A stretch of DNA of 64,000 nucleotides from Kutzneria sp044547355. GTDB lineage: Bacteria > Actinomycetota > Actinomycetes > Mycobacteriales > Pseudonocardiaceae. Positions 39,286-47,832 of this stretch are shown piece after piece. The DNA lies in NCBI RefSeq assembly GCF_044547355.1, contig NZ_JBIUAG010000004.1:248001-312000 (forward strand), written 5' to 3'. How positions within the stretch are numbered: position 1 is the stretch's first letter; every line of letters begins with the position of its first letter. The notes below the pieces were generated by a model, which made no database searches, was not told where the DNA came from, and saw only the letters and a list, made by a program, of their open reading frames with translations. Position numbers and translations under genes: made by a program.

Positions 39286-39762
39286 TCACATCTTGGCGGC
39301 GCCGGCGCGGATGGCGGTGCGGATGCGGGAGTAGGTGCCGCAGCGGCAGATGTTGCGGATGGAGTCCAGGTCGGCGTCGGTGATGGCCCGGCCCTCGGCC
39401 TTGACCTTGCGGACCAGGGCCACCGCGGTCATGATCTGGCCGGGCTGGCAGAAGCCGCACTGGGCGACGTCGGTGTCCAGCCAGGCCTCCTGCATGGGGT
39501 GCAGCTCCTGGCCGACGGTGGCCGGCAGGCCCTCGATGGTGGTGATCTCGTCGTCGGCCTTGATCGCCGACACCGGCACCGAGCAGGGGTTGAACGCCTT
39601 GCCGTTGATGTGCGAGGTGCAGGCCTTGCACACGTTCAGGCCGCAGCCGTACTTGGGCCCGGTGACGCCGAGCAGGTCGCGCAGCACCCACAGCAGCCGG
39701 ACGTCGTCGGCGACCTCGACGGTGACCCGCTCGCCGTTGAGCACGAAGGTGTGACTGGACAT
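39286..39762 (-). CDS. [2Fe-2S] subunit of a molybdenum hydroxylase (isoquinoline 1-oxidoreductase alpha-like)
   Basis: The 158-residue protein carries both iron-sulfur clusters of xanthine-oxidase-family enzymes: a plant ferredoxin-type cluster with CGLNVCKAC plus a distal cysteine near residues 40-60, and the helical cluster with CGFC near 102 and CRC near 139. It passes electrons from the molybdenum centre of the large subunit encoded 11 bases upstream. Size fits the IorA type. GAGGAGAA precedes the ATG at 39762. No FAD subunit is present, as expected of the two-subunit group that uses other acceptors such as quinones or cytochromes. Confidence 0.93.
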   Translation of the reverse strand: MSSHTFVLNGERVTVEVADDVRLLWVLRDLLGVTGPKYGCGLNVCKACTSHINGKAFNPCSVPVSAIKADDEITTIEGLPATVGQELHPMQEAWLDTDVAQCGFCQPGQIMTAVALVRKVKAEGRAITDADLDSIRNICRCGTYSRIRTAIRAGAAKM

Positions 39763-39773
39763 GCGGGTTCTCC

Positions 39774-42050
39774 TCAGAAGGCGGAGTCGAGGCCGTCGGT
39801 GGGCGACTGCGGGGTGGACGGCTCGGCCGGGTAGGGCTCGAAGCTCAGCGTGCCGTGGTTGATCGGGAACGTGGTCGGCATCGTGCCGACGGCCCTGGCG
39901 TAGGCGCAGGCGACGGCGGCCATCGCCGGGGCGACGGCCAGTTCACCGGCGCCGCTGGGGGTGCCGCCGCTGGGCGCGATCACCACCTGCGTCTCCAGCG
40001 GCGTGTTCCACTGGCGCGTGTAGAAGTAGTTGTCCCAGCTGCCTTCCAGCGGCAGGCCGTCCTTCATGTGCAGGCTGGACGTGAGCGCCATGGCGATGGC
40101 GTCGTTGATGCCGCCGATCATCTGCGCCTCCAGCCCGCGCGGGTTGACGGCGAAGCCGGGGTCGACCACCAGCAGCGCCTTGGTCACCCGCGGCCCGGTG
40201 ACGCCGTCGGTGATCGGCCGGTTCACGGTCTCCGGCCGGGCGTCGACCTCCATCAGGCAGCACACCGCGCCCTGGTACTCGGAGTGCACGGCGATGCCCT
40301 GCGCCACGCCGGCCGGCAGCGCGCGACCCCACTTTCCAACTTGGACGGCCTTCTCGAAGACGGCCTTGATCCGCTCGTCGCGCAGGAAGGCCCGGCGGAA
40401 GGTCACCGGGTCCTTGCCCATCTTCGCGGCCAGCTGGTCCACCACCAGCTCCTGCGCGGTGACCACGTTGGGGGAGTAGATGTTGCGCATGCTGCCGGTG
40501 TTGAACTTGTTGGGGATCTCGTTGAGCAGCTGCGTGGTGACGCCGAAGTTGTAGGGCGAGGACTGGGTCAGCAGGAAGATCGACTCGGCGAAGCTGAGAT
40601 TGCCGGCGATGGGCAGCTTGGCCGCGAACGAGGTGAGCATCTCGCCCAGGCCGTGGCTGAACTCGGTCTGCACGCTGGTGTGCCGCTGCTCGTAGCTGAC
40701 CACGTTGCCCAGCGCGTAGGTGACGCGGATGCGCGAGGTGCACATCGGGTGGGTGCGGCCCTGCCGGAAGTCGTCGGTGCGCGACCACATCAGCTTGACC
40801 GGCTTGCCCATCTTCTGCGAGATCTCCGCGGCCTCGGCGGCCACGTTGTGGAACAGGTGCCGGCCGAACGAGCCGCCGCCCTGCACCACGTGCACCTTGA
40901 CCGCGCCGACCGGCAGCCCGAGCTGGGCGGCGATGTCCTCCTGGGCGACGATCGGCACCTTCAGACTGGACCAGATCTCGGCCGAGTCCTTGCGCACGTC
41001 GGCGATGGCGTTGTCGGTCTCCAGCGGGCTGTTGCTGGCGAAGGCGAAGGTGAACTCGGCGTCCAGCACCTCGGTCAGCAGGCCCGGCACCAGCATCGGC
41101 AGCTCGGCCTTCTTCAGCTGCGCCGACACCGACGCGTCGGACTGACCGTCCACAGTGCCCGGTCCCCAGGTGACGTCCAGCGCGCGCAGGCCGTCGATGC
41201 ACTGGCCGAAGGTGTCGGCCCGCACCGCGACGCCGTTGGACACCGCGGCCACGTCGGTGACGCCGGGCATGGCCAGCACGGCCGCCTTGTTGTTGACCGA
41301 GCGCACGGTGCCGTTGATCGTCGGCGGCCGGCGGACCATGGTCGGCTTGGCCCCCGGCACCTGCATGTCCATGCCGAAGGTCTTGCGCCCCATGACGATG
41401 TCGCGGGCGTCGATCCGGTTCTGCGGCGTGCCCAGCACCTTGAAGTCCGAGGCGGCCTTGAGCTGCACGGTGGCCGCCTCGACCTTGGAACTGGCCGCGG
41501 CCACCACCAGCGAGGCGTAGGTGGCGGTCCGGCCGCTGGGGTGGCTGATCACGCCGTTGCGGGTGGTCAGCTCGGAATCCTTGACGCCCCACTGGTTCGC
41601 GGCCGTCGACACCAGCCGCGCCCGGGCGATCGCCGCCGCCGTGCGCACCGGCGTGTAGATGCTGCGGACCGAGTTGGAGCCGCCGGTCAGCTGGTTCATC
41701 AGCAGTTCCGGCCGGGCGTCGGCCAACGTGACGCTGACCTTGTCCAGCGGCAGGTCCAGCTCCTCGGCCACCATCATCGCGACGGCGGTGGTGATGCCCT
41801 GGCCGACCTCGGCCCTTGGCACCGCGAACGAGGCGCTGCCGTCGCGGTTCATCTGCACCGACACCAGGTTCGCGGTCGGCGCGGCGGCCAGGTTCTGGAG
41901 ATCGCCGAGGTCGAAGATCTCGGCGGGCTGGGGCAGGGTGGGCACGGCGGCGTCGGCCTTGGGCGGATCGAACCACTGCACCGCGACGGCCAGCGTCGGG
42001 GCGGCGAGCAGATAACCCAGGAACCTACGGCGACGGAGGTCTTCGGCCAT
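39774..42050 (-). CDS. Molybdopterin-binding large subunit, Tat-exported (isoquinoline 1-oxidoreductase beta-like)
   Basis: From the ATG at 42050 the product is 758 residues. A twin-arginine signal (LRRRRFLGYLLAAPTLAVAV) opens the chain, so the enzyme should be folded with its cofactor and exported by Tat. Molybdenum-cofactor contact motifs include EVGQGITTAVAMMVAEEL and GGGSFGR, and the catalytic glutamate is in GAGELAVAPA near the C-terminus. IorB-type enzymes hydroxylate N-heterocycles or oxidise aldehydes. The [2Fe-2S] subunit gene follows after 11 bases, the reverse of the usual small-then-large order. The substrate is unknown; the aldehyde product of a CAR-like enzyme is one possibility, without direct evidence. 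Confidence 0.92.
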   Translation of the reverse strand: MAEDLRRRRFLGYLLAAPTLAVAVQWFDPPKADAAVPTLPQPAEIFDLGDLQNLAAAPTANLVSVQMNRDGSASFAVPRAEVGQGITTAVAMMVAEELDLPLDKVSVTLADARPELLMNQLTGGSNSVRSIYTPVRTAAAIARARLVSTAANQWGVKDSELTTRNGVISHPSGRTATYASLVVAAASSKVEAATVQLKAASDFKVLGTPQNRIDARDIVMGRKTFGMDMQVPGAKPTMVRRPPTINGTVRSVNNKAAVLAMPGVTDVAAVSNGVAVRADTFGQCIDGLRALDVTWGPGTVDGQSDASVSAQLKKAELPMLVPGLLTEVLDAEFTFAFASNSPLETDNAIADVRKDSAEIWSSLKVPIVAQEDIAAQLGLPVGAVKVHVVQGGGSFGRHLFHNVAAEAAEISQKMGKPVKLMWSRTDDFRQGRTHPMCTSRIRVTYALGNVVSYEQRHTSVQTEFSHGLGEMLTSFAAKLPIAGNLSFAESIFLLTQSSPYNFGVTTQLLNEIPNKFNTGSMRNIYSPNVVTAQELVVDQLAAKMGKDPVTFRRAFLRDERIKAVFEKAVQVGKWGRALPAGVAQGIAVHSEYQGAVCCLMEVDARPETVNRPITDGVTGPRVTKALLVVDPGFAVNPRGLEAQMIGGINDAIAMALTSSLHMKDGLPLEGSWDNYFYTRQWNTPLETQVVIAPSGGTPSGAGELAVAPAMAAVACAYARAVGTMPTTFPINHGTLSFEPYPAEPSTPQSPTDGLDSAF

Positions 42051-42120
42051 GGCGCGGAGTGTGTCACCGCTCACATCCGGTCGCCATGACGTGGATGCCT
42101 ACTTCTGGCGTAGCCGGACT

Positions 42121-42181
42121 GTGCACGCTGCACAAGCAGTCGCACCTGCGGCCCGGCAGCCCCCACCGCCCCGCAGGTGCG
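42121..42181. promoter_or_regulatory. Inverted repeats upstream of the molybdenum hydroxylase operon
   Basis: GTGCA/TGCAC with a three-base centre (42121-42133) is followed by CGCACCTGCGG (42141-42151) facing CCGCAGGTGCG (42171-42181). They lie 70-130 bases upstream of the large-subunit ATG (minus strand), so they could be operators, or the larger one a terminator stem for the PucR gene. Confidence 0.35.
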
Positions 42182-42262
42182 GAACCAACGTCATGAAGGG
42201 CCCCTTACTGACGTTGAACGTCATGAAGGGGCCCTTCCTGACGTTCAACGAGAGGAACGGTC
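42182..42262. repeat. Palindrome family B, compound copy 2
   Basis: Two successive CATGAAGGG...CTGACGTT units (from 42193 and 42223) and a decayed third make overlapping hairpins. The best stem pairs 42195-42215 with 42217-42237 around a central G, with a short internal mismatch. It follows the 3' end of the first PucR-type gene (minus strand) by about 20 bases and so sits at a terminator position, but is less regular than the copies at 39220 and 52700. Confidence 0.65.
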
Positions 42263-42278
42263 CCTTGATCTTGGGGAG

Positions 42279-43466
42279 TCAGGCCAGGGGGCCGGGCGGG
42301 AGGAGCCGGGATGCCTTGAGGGCCAGGGACAGCTCCAGGTGGGGGACGTCGCTCAGGTCGTTGCCGGTGACGGCCTCGATGCGGCTGAGCCGGTTGATCA
42401 CCGTGTTGCGGTGGCAGTGCGCCAGTTCCGCGGTCCGGCTGACCGAGCCGGCGGTGGCGACCCAGGCCTCCAGGGTGTCCAGCAGGATGCGCCGCTCGCC
42501 CACCGGGATCTTGAGCAACGGCCCGAGTCGCAGCCGGATGAGGTGCTCGGCGAGTTCGGGGGAACTGAGCACCAGGGCCTCGGGCAGGCGGTCGGCCAGG
42601 GCGGCGATCTCGACCCGGCCGAGCTGGATGGAGCGGCGGGCCAGCATCGCCTGCCGGTAGGCGACGTCGACGTCGGCGAGGCCGGGCACGACCAGGGAGA
42701 TGCCGGCGGGCACGGTGAGGGAATCCCGCAGCACCTTCAGCACAATGCCCAATTCGGGTGAATCCAAGGAGAGCAGTCCCACCAGCATGTGGGCCCGCAG
42801 CTGCCAGGCCGAGTCGATGCCGTGCTCGGCCAGCAGCTGCTGGAGGAATGTCGGCGCGTTGACGTTCTCGACGTCGGCGACGACCGCCGCGTACGGCCCG
42901 TCGACCGGCAGCCCGATGATGCGCGCGGCCTCGTGGGCGAAGGCCAAGTCCTTGGCCCGCCCGCGAAGCAGGCCCTCCCACAGCGTCGCCCGCCGCTGCT
43001 CGTCGATGCGCACCAGCTGCTGCTCGGCGACGTGGTACGAGGCCGCGACCTGCGCGGACGTGGAGTCGACGACCTCCCACAGCCAGGTGGCGATCTCCAG
43101 CAGCCCCTCGGCGTCCACGGTGCCGTCGGCCCGGGCCTGCTCCACCAACGCCTGCCACAGCAGCCGTCCGCCGAGCCGGAAGGAGCGCAGCACGTCGTCC
43201 AGCGGCATGCGCTGCTCGGCCCGCCGCCGGCCGGTGCAGCGGGCGGCGCTGTAGAGCTGCTCCTCGTCGGCGCCGTCGCGGCCGATCAGCCGCAACACGC
43301 TGATCATGTTGTCCCGGCAGGATGTGCGCAGATCGTCCTGGGTCACCACGTTGATCCGGCGGTAGCCGGGGTTCTGCTCGGCGATGACCCGCACCAGCTC
43401 GTCGGCCAGGTCCGGCACCCGGGCCAGCACGCCGTCGGCCAGCATCCGCGCCGCCTTCTGCTCCAC
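42279..43466 (-). CDS. PucR/CdaR-type transcriptional regulator, short form
   Basis: The 395-residue protein has an N-terminal helical domain, a central GGDEF-like/LysR-sensor-like region of the CdaR group (ISLVVPGLADVDVAYRQAML) and the C-terminal PucR helix-turn-helix (LLDTLEAWVATAGSVSRTAE, then CHRNTVINRLSRIEAVTG). Such regulators respond to nitrogen or carbon metabolites. The GTG at 43466 lies nine bases after the stop of a second PucR-type gene, so the two are co-transcribed. It has no N-terminal PucR ligand domain, unlike its neighbour. A role in GABA use is suggested by context only. Confidence 0.88.
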   Translation of the reverse strand: MEQKAARMLADGVLARVPDLADELVRVIAEQNPGYRRINVVTQDDLRTSCRDNMISVLRLIGRDGADEEQLYSAARCTGRRRAEQRMPLDDVLRSFRLGGRLLWQALVEQARADGTVDAEGLLEIATWLWEVVDSTSAQVAASYHVAEQQLVRIDEQRRATLWEGLLRGRAKDLAFAHEAARIIGLPVDGPYAAVVADVENVNAPTFLQQLLAEHGIDSAWQLRAHMLVGLLSLDSPELGIVLKVLRDSLTVPAGISLVVPGLADVDVAYRQAMLARRSIQLGRVEIAALADRLPEALVLSSPELAEHLIRLRLGPLLKIPVGERRILLDTLEAWVATAGSVSRTAELAHCHRNTVINRLSRIEAVTGNDLSDVPHLELSLALKASRLLPPGPLA

Positions 43467-43475
43467 CGGTCCCTC

Positions 43476-44909
43476 TCAATCCCTCAGGCGCAGGGCCAGC
43501 CACAGCTCGGCCCGCGTGTCCGCGGCGTCCAGGTCCCGGCCGAGCAGCTGCCCGACCTTGGCGATCCGGTGCCGCAGGGTGTGCCGGTGCACGCCCAGCG
43601 CCGCCGCGGCCGGATCCCACTGCCCGTTGTGGGCCAGCCACGCCCGCAGCGACGCGATGAGCTCGCCCCGTCCGGTCGCATCGTGTTCAACGAGCGGGGC
43701 GAGCAAGCGGTCCGCGAACACACCGGCGACTTCCGGATCGACCAGCCGCAGCACGCCGTCATCGGCCAACTCGGAGAACCTGGTGACCGGCAGATCGGCG
43801 CGGACGGCGGCGGCCAGCGCCCGCTGGGCCTGCTTCAACGCCCGGTCCAGCGAGCCGTATTCGGCCGGATCGGACACGCCGACCTGGAGCCCCGGCAGGG
43901 ACAGCTCGGCATCGGCCTCGACGATCACCAGCACCGAATCCTGGTATGGGGCATGGAAAGCGTCCCCGGCCTGCTCAAGCACGGCCTGGAGCCGGCGGGG
44001 CGGGCCCGCGGCCAGCACGACCCGCACCGGGGCCGCCGGCAGCTCGCCCCACAGGTCGGCGGCGATCTCGGCCACCAGCGCGGTCTCCCCGGCCAGCAGC
44101 AGCCGCAGCAGCCCGCCGCGCAGCCGTCGCGTGGCCGTCTCCACGGCCTGCGACTGCTCGAAGCCGACCGTCAACAAGGACGCGGCGGTGGTGAGCACCT
44201 GCTGGTCGGCCCGGGTCAGCCGAGTGTCGCGGCCGACCGCGAGATAGCCGCGGACCCGAGCGCCAACGCCGAGGGTCTGCACGGCGATCTCCACGCCGGC
44301 CGACTCGAAGGTCAGGCTCGCCGGCCCGGGATCGAGCCGGGGGAGCTCGCGCAGCAGTTCACTCAGCACGGGACTGTCGCCGGCCCGGACCTGGCCGCGC
44401 GGATCGAGCACCACGGCCCAGGCCTTGAGCCGGCGAGCCAACTGGGCTGTGACACCTCTGACGCCATTGGGTCTCACCGCCGCCGAAGTCAATGCCCGCT
44501 GGGCCTGATACGCCCTGGTCACGGCGGCGTACTCCTCGGCCGCGACGGCCTTGGCCACGGCCTTGCTGATCGCGATGAACGGCACCTGGCGCGGCACCTC
44601 GATCACCGGCAGCCCGAGCGCGTCGGCCGCCTTGATCACCGTGGTCGGCACCGCCGCGTGCGTCAGCCCGGTGCCGAAGCCGAGGCCAGCGACCCCGGCG
44701 GCGTGCAGGCGTTGCACGTAGGCCGTCGCGCCCGAGCGCACCCACAGGCCGGTGGTCAGCAGCAGCTCGCCGCCCTCCAGGAAGGCCGTCGGGTCGGCCA
44801 GTTCGCTGGTGTGCACCCACTGCACCGGCCGGTCCAGGTGCTCCGCGCCGGCGAGGACCCGCAGAGCCAGGTCGGGGCGGTCCACGAGCGCGGCGAGAGT
44901 GGGGGTCAC
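43476..44909 (-). CDS. PucR family transcriptional regulator, full-length
   Basis: From the GTG at 44909 (GAGGA eight bases upstream) the product has 477 residues. The N-terminal PucR ligand domain covers about 1-130 (RPVQWVHTSELADPTAFLEG, then LLLTTGLWV). A CdaR-like middle follows, and the C-terminal helix-turn-helix is in LRAWLAHNGQWDPAAAALGV with VHRHTLRHRIAKVGQLLGRD. The gene diverges from gabP across 117 bases. PucR-type regulators next to GABA genes activate them in response to GABA or its breakdown products in several actinobacteria, so this one is the likely regulator of gabP-gabT. Confidence 0.9.
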   Translation of the reverse strand: MTPTLAALVDRPDLALRVLAGAEHLDRPVQWVHTSELADPTAFLEGGELLLTTGLWVRSGATAYVQRLHAAGVAGLGFGTGLTHAAVPTTVIKAADALGLPVIEVPRQVPFIAISKAVAKAVAAEEYAAVTRAYQAQRALTSAAVRPNGVRGVTAQLARRLKAWAVVLDPRGQVRAGDSPVLSELLRELPRLDPGPASLTFESAGVEIAVQTLGVGARVRGYLAVGRDTRLTRADQQVLTTAASLLTVGFEQSQAVETATRRLRGGLLRLLLAGETALVAEIAADLWGELPAAPVRVVLAAGPPRRLQAVLEQAGDAFHAPYQDSVLVIVEADAELSLPGLQVGVSDPAEYGSLDRALKQAQRALAAAVRADLPVTRFSELADDGVLRLVDPEVAGVFADRLLAPLVEHDATGRGELIASLRAWLAHNGQWDPAAAALGVHRHTLRHRIAKVGQLLGRDLDAADTRAELWLALRLRD

Positions 44910-45026
44910 CGGGCGGTCCTCGACAGTTCGGCGAACAATTCGGGCTGACTTGTCCAAACAGGCTACTTGGCCGCGGCGGTCCCGCCGACCACCGTTGACC
45001 AGAGCCCTGACAGACCGGAGCCGCCC

Positions 45027-46394
45027 GTGAGCGCCGCACCACCGAAACTGGCGTCAACCCTGCAACGCCGCCACCTGAGCATGATCGCCATCGCCGGCGT
45101 GATCGGCGCCGGCCTGTTCGTCGGCAGCGGCGCTGCCATCAAACAGGCCGGTCCGGGCGCGCTGATCGCCTACGCGGTGTGCGGCCTGCTGGTGATCCTG
45201 GTGATGCGCATGCTGGGCGAGATGTCGGCCGCCAACCCGGAGACCGGCTCGTTCTCGGCCTACGCCGACCGCGCCATCGGCCCGTGGGCCGGCTTCACCA
45301 TCGGCTGGCTGTACTGGTTCTTCTGGGTCGTCGTGCTCGGCGTCGAGGCCACCGCCGGCGCCAGCATCGTGCACCGCTGGGTGCCCGAGGTGCCGCAGTG
45401 GACGTGGGCGCTGATCCTGATGGCGCTGCTGACGGTCACCAACCTGTTCTCGGTCCGCTCCTACGGCGAGTTCGAGTTCTGGTTCGCCTCCATCAAGGTC
45501 GCCGCGATCGCGGTGTTCCTGCTCGTCGGCGTCGTCGCGATCCTCGGCCTGATCCCGGGTTTCGCCTCGCCCGGCCTGTCCAACCTGACCGGGCACGGCG
45601 GCTTCCTGCCCAACGGCGCGTCGCCGGTGTTCGCCGCGATGCTGGTGGTGGTGTTCTCCTTCTTCGGCGCGGAGATCGCCACCGTCGCCGCCGGCGAGTC
45701 GGCGGACCCCGGGCACGCCGTGCGGTCCGCGGTGCGCTCGGTGGTGTGGCGGATCATCGTGTTCTACCTGGGTTCCATCGCCATCGTGGTGACGCTGCTG
45801 CCGTGGGACGACGCCGGCGTGGCCAAGAGCCCGTACGTGGCGGTGCTGGAGCGGATCGGCCTGCCGGCGGCCGGCGCGGTGATGGACGTGATCGTGCTGA
45901 CCTCGGTGCTGTCCTGCCTGAACTCCGGGCTCTACACCGCTTCCCGCATGATGTTCTCACTGGCGGGCCGGGCCGACGCGCCGGCCGTGCTGGGCCGCAT
46001 CGGCCGCACCGGCGTGCCGACCGCGGCGGTGCTGGTGTCCACTGTGGTCGGTTTCGTCACGGTGGTCTTCAACTACGTCTCGCCGGACACCGTGTTCCTG
46101 TTCCTCACCAACTCCTCCGGCGCCATCGCGGTGTTCGTGTGGATGGTGATCGCCGTGTCCCAGCTGCGGATGCGCCGCCAGCTGGAGCGGGACGCGCCGG
46201 AGCGGCTGACCCTGCGCATGTGGGGGTACCCGTACCTGACCTGGGTGGCCATCGCGGCGATGGTCGTGCTGCTGGTCGGCATGGCCTTCGACGCCGACGC
46301 CCGGTCGCAACTGCTGCTCAGCCTGCTGGTCGGCGCGCTGGTGCTGGTGGTCGGCCTGGTCCGGCACCGCGGCCGCGTCCGCAGCACCGTTTAG
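45027..46394 (+). CDS. gabP: APC-family amino acid permease, GABA permease-like
   Basis: From the GTG at 45027 (GGAG just upstream) the product has 455 residues and about twelve membrane helices. LQRRHLSMIAIAGVIGAGLF at the N-terminus is the amino acid transporter signature, and the FSFFGAEIATVAAGESADP segment matches the GabP/AnsP/ProY branch. It imports a small amino acid by proton symport. The gabT gene follows after 22 bases, which makes GABA the most likely substrate. An in-frame start at 44967 would add 20 residues with low complexity. Confidence 0.88.
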   Translation: MSAAPPKLASTLQRRHLSMIAIAGVIGAGLFVGSGAAIKQAGPGALIAYAVCGLLVILVMRMLGEMSAANPETGSFSAYADRAIGPWAGFTIGWLYWFFWVVVLGVEATAGASIVHRWVPEVPQWTWALILMALLTVTNLFSVRSYGEFEFWFASIKVAAIAVFLLVGVVAILGLIPGFASPGLSNLTGHGGFLPNGASPVFAAMLVVVFSFFGAEIATVAAGESADPGHAVRSAVRSVVWRIIVFYLGSIAIVVTLLPWDDAGVAKSPYVAVLERIGLPAAGAVMDVIVLTSVLSCLNSGLYTASRMMFSLAGRADAPAVLGRIGRTGVPTAAVLVSTVVGFVTVVFNYVSPDTVFLFLTNSSGAIAVFVWMVIAVSQLRMRRQLERDAPERLTLRMWGYPYLTWVAIAAMVVLLVGMAFDADARSQLLLSLLVGALVLVVGLVRHRGRVRSTV

Positions 46395-46416
46395 CTTGAC
46401 AGAGAAAGGAATGCCA

Positions 46417-47748
46417 GTGGCCACGCCCACTCTTGCCCGTCACCTCGTCACCGAGATCCCGGGGCCGCAGTCGCAGGCCGCCCAGCTGCGCCGGCAGCGG
46501 GCGGTGGCCGCCGGCGTCGGCAGCACGCTGCCGGTGTTCGTCGAGTCCGCGAGCGCCGGCCTGCTGCACGACATCGACGGCAACACGTTGGTGGACCTGG
46601 GTTCCGGCATCGCCGTCACCAGCGTCGGCGCGGCCGCGCCGGAAGTGGTCGCGGCGGTGCGGGACCAGGTCGCCAAGTTCACCCACACGTGTTTCATGGT
46701 CACGCCGTACGACGCCTACGTGGAGGTGTGCGAGCAGCTGGCCGAGCTGACCCCCGGCTCGCACGAGAAGCGCTCGGCCCTGTTCAACTCGGGCGCGGAG
46801 GCGGTGGAGAACGCCGTCAAGATCGCGCGGCACGCCACCGGGCGGCAGGCGGTGGCGGTGTTCGACCACGCCTACCACGGCCGCACCAACCTCACGATGG
46901 CGTTGACCGCCAAGAACATGCCGTACAAGCACCGGTTCGGGCCGTTCGCGCCCGAGGTCTACCGGCTGCCGATGTCCTACCCGTTCCGCGACCCGGCCGG
47001 CCTGACCGGCGAGCAGGCCGCGGCGCGGGCCCTGGACCAGCTGGACAAGCAGGTCGGCGCGGACAACCTGGCGTGCGTGCTGATCGAGCCGATCCAGGGC
47101 GAGGGCGGCTTCGTGGTGCCGGCGCCCGGCTTCCTCAAGGCCGTCTCCGACTGGTGCACGGCCAAGGGCGTGCTGTTCATCGCCGACGAGATCCAGAGCG
47201 GCTTCTGCCGCACCGGCGCGTGGTTCGCGTCCGAGCACGAGCAGGTGGTGCCCGATCTGGTGACCACGGCCAAGGGCATCGCCGGCGGGCTGCCGCTGGC
47301 CGGCGTGACCGGGCGGGCCGAGGTGATGGACGCCGTGCACGGAGGCGGCCTCGGCGGCACGTACGGCGGCAATCCCGTCGCCTGCGCCGCCGCGCTGGCC
47401 TCCATCGGCATCATGCGGGACCAGGACCTCAACGCCCGGGCCCGGGCCATCGAGGAGATCACCCTGCCGCGGCTGCGCGAGCTGGCGGCCGGCTCCCCGG
47501 CCATCGGCGACGTGCGGGGCCGGGGCGCGATGCTGGCCGTGGAACTGGTCCGGCCGGGCACGCTGGAGCCGGACGCCGAGCTGGCCGGGCGGATCGCGAA
47601 GGCTTGCCACGCAAGGGGAGTCGTCGTGCTCACCGCCGGCACCTATGGCAACGTGCTGCGGCTGCTGCCGCCGCTGGTGATCCCCACGGATGTCCTGAAC
47701 GACGGCCTCGACGTGCTCGCTGAAGCGATTCAGATCACGATAAGGTAA
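46417..47748 (+). CDS. gabT: 4-aminobutyrate aminotransferase
   Basis: The 443-residue class III PLP enzyme converts GABA and 2-oxoglutarate to succinate semialdehyde and glutamate. The PLP-binding lysine is in TTAKGIAGGLPLAGV (about residue 287), with the phosphate-binding FNSGAEAVENAVKIAR near 125 and IADEIQSGFCRTG near 256. I chose the GTG at 46417, six bases after AAAGGA; the ATG at 46411 is too close to that ribosome site. The gene lies 22 bases after gabP. No succinate semialdehyde dehydrogenase gene (gabD) follows, so that step must be encoded elsewhere. Confidence 0.94.
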   Translation: MATPTLARHLVTEIPGPQSQAAQLRRQRAVAAGVGSTLPVFVESASAGLLHDIDGNTLVDLGSGIAVTSVGAAAPEVVAAVRDQVAKFTHTCFMVTPYDAYVEVCEQLAELTPGSHEKRSALFNSGAEAVENAVKIARHATGRQAVAVFDHAYHGRTNLTMALTAKNMPYKHRFGPFAPEVYRLPMSYPFRDPAGLTGEQAAARALDQLDKQVGADNLACVLIEPIQGEGGFVVPAPGFLKAVSDWCTAKGVLFIADEIQSGFCRTGAWFASEHEQVVPDLVTTAKGIAGGLPLAGVTGRAEVMDAVHGGGLGGTYGGNPVACAAALASIGIMRDQDLNARARAIEEITLPRLRELAAGSPAIGDVRGRGAMLAVELVRPGTLEPDAELAGRIAKACHARGVVVLTAGTYGNVLRLLPPLVIPTDVLNDGLDVLAEAIQITIR

Positions 47749-47832
47749 CGGCGACAGGTGTGAGTGATCGGGTCACCGGTCCACCTCGTAGTGCCGGATA
47801 GCAATGGTTATCCAGGAAAGGTGGTCGGACCG

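Noticed and set aside
39189..39383. Short plus ORF across the family B palindrome
   Set aside because: It reads through the PadR operators, the palindrome and the opposite strand of the [2Fe-2S] gene, with no coding character.
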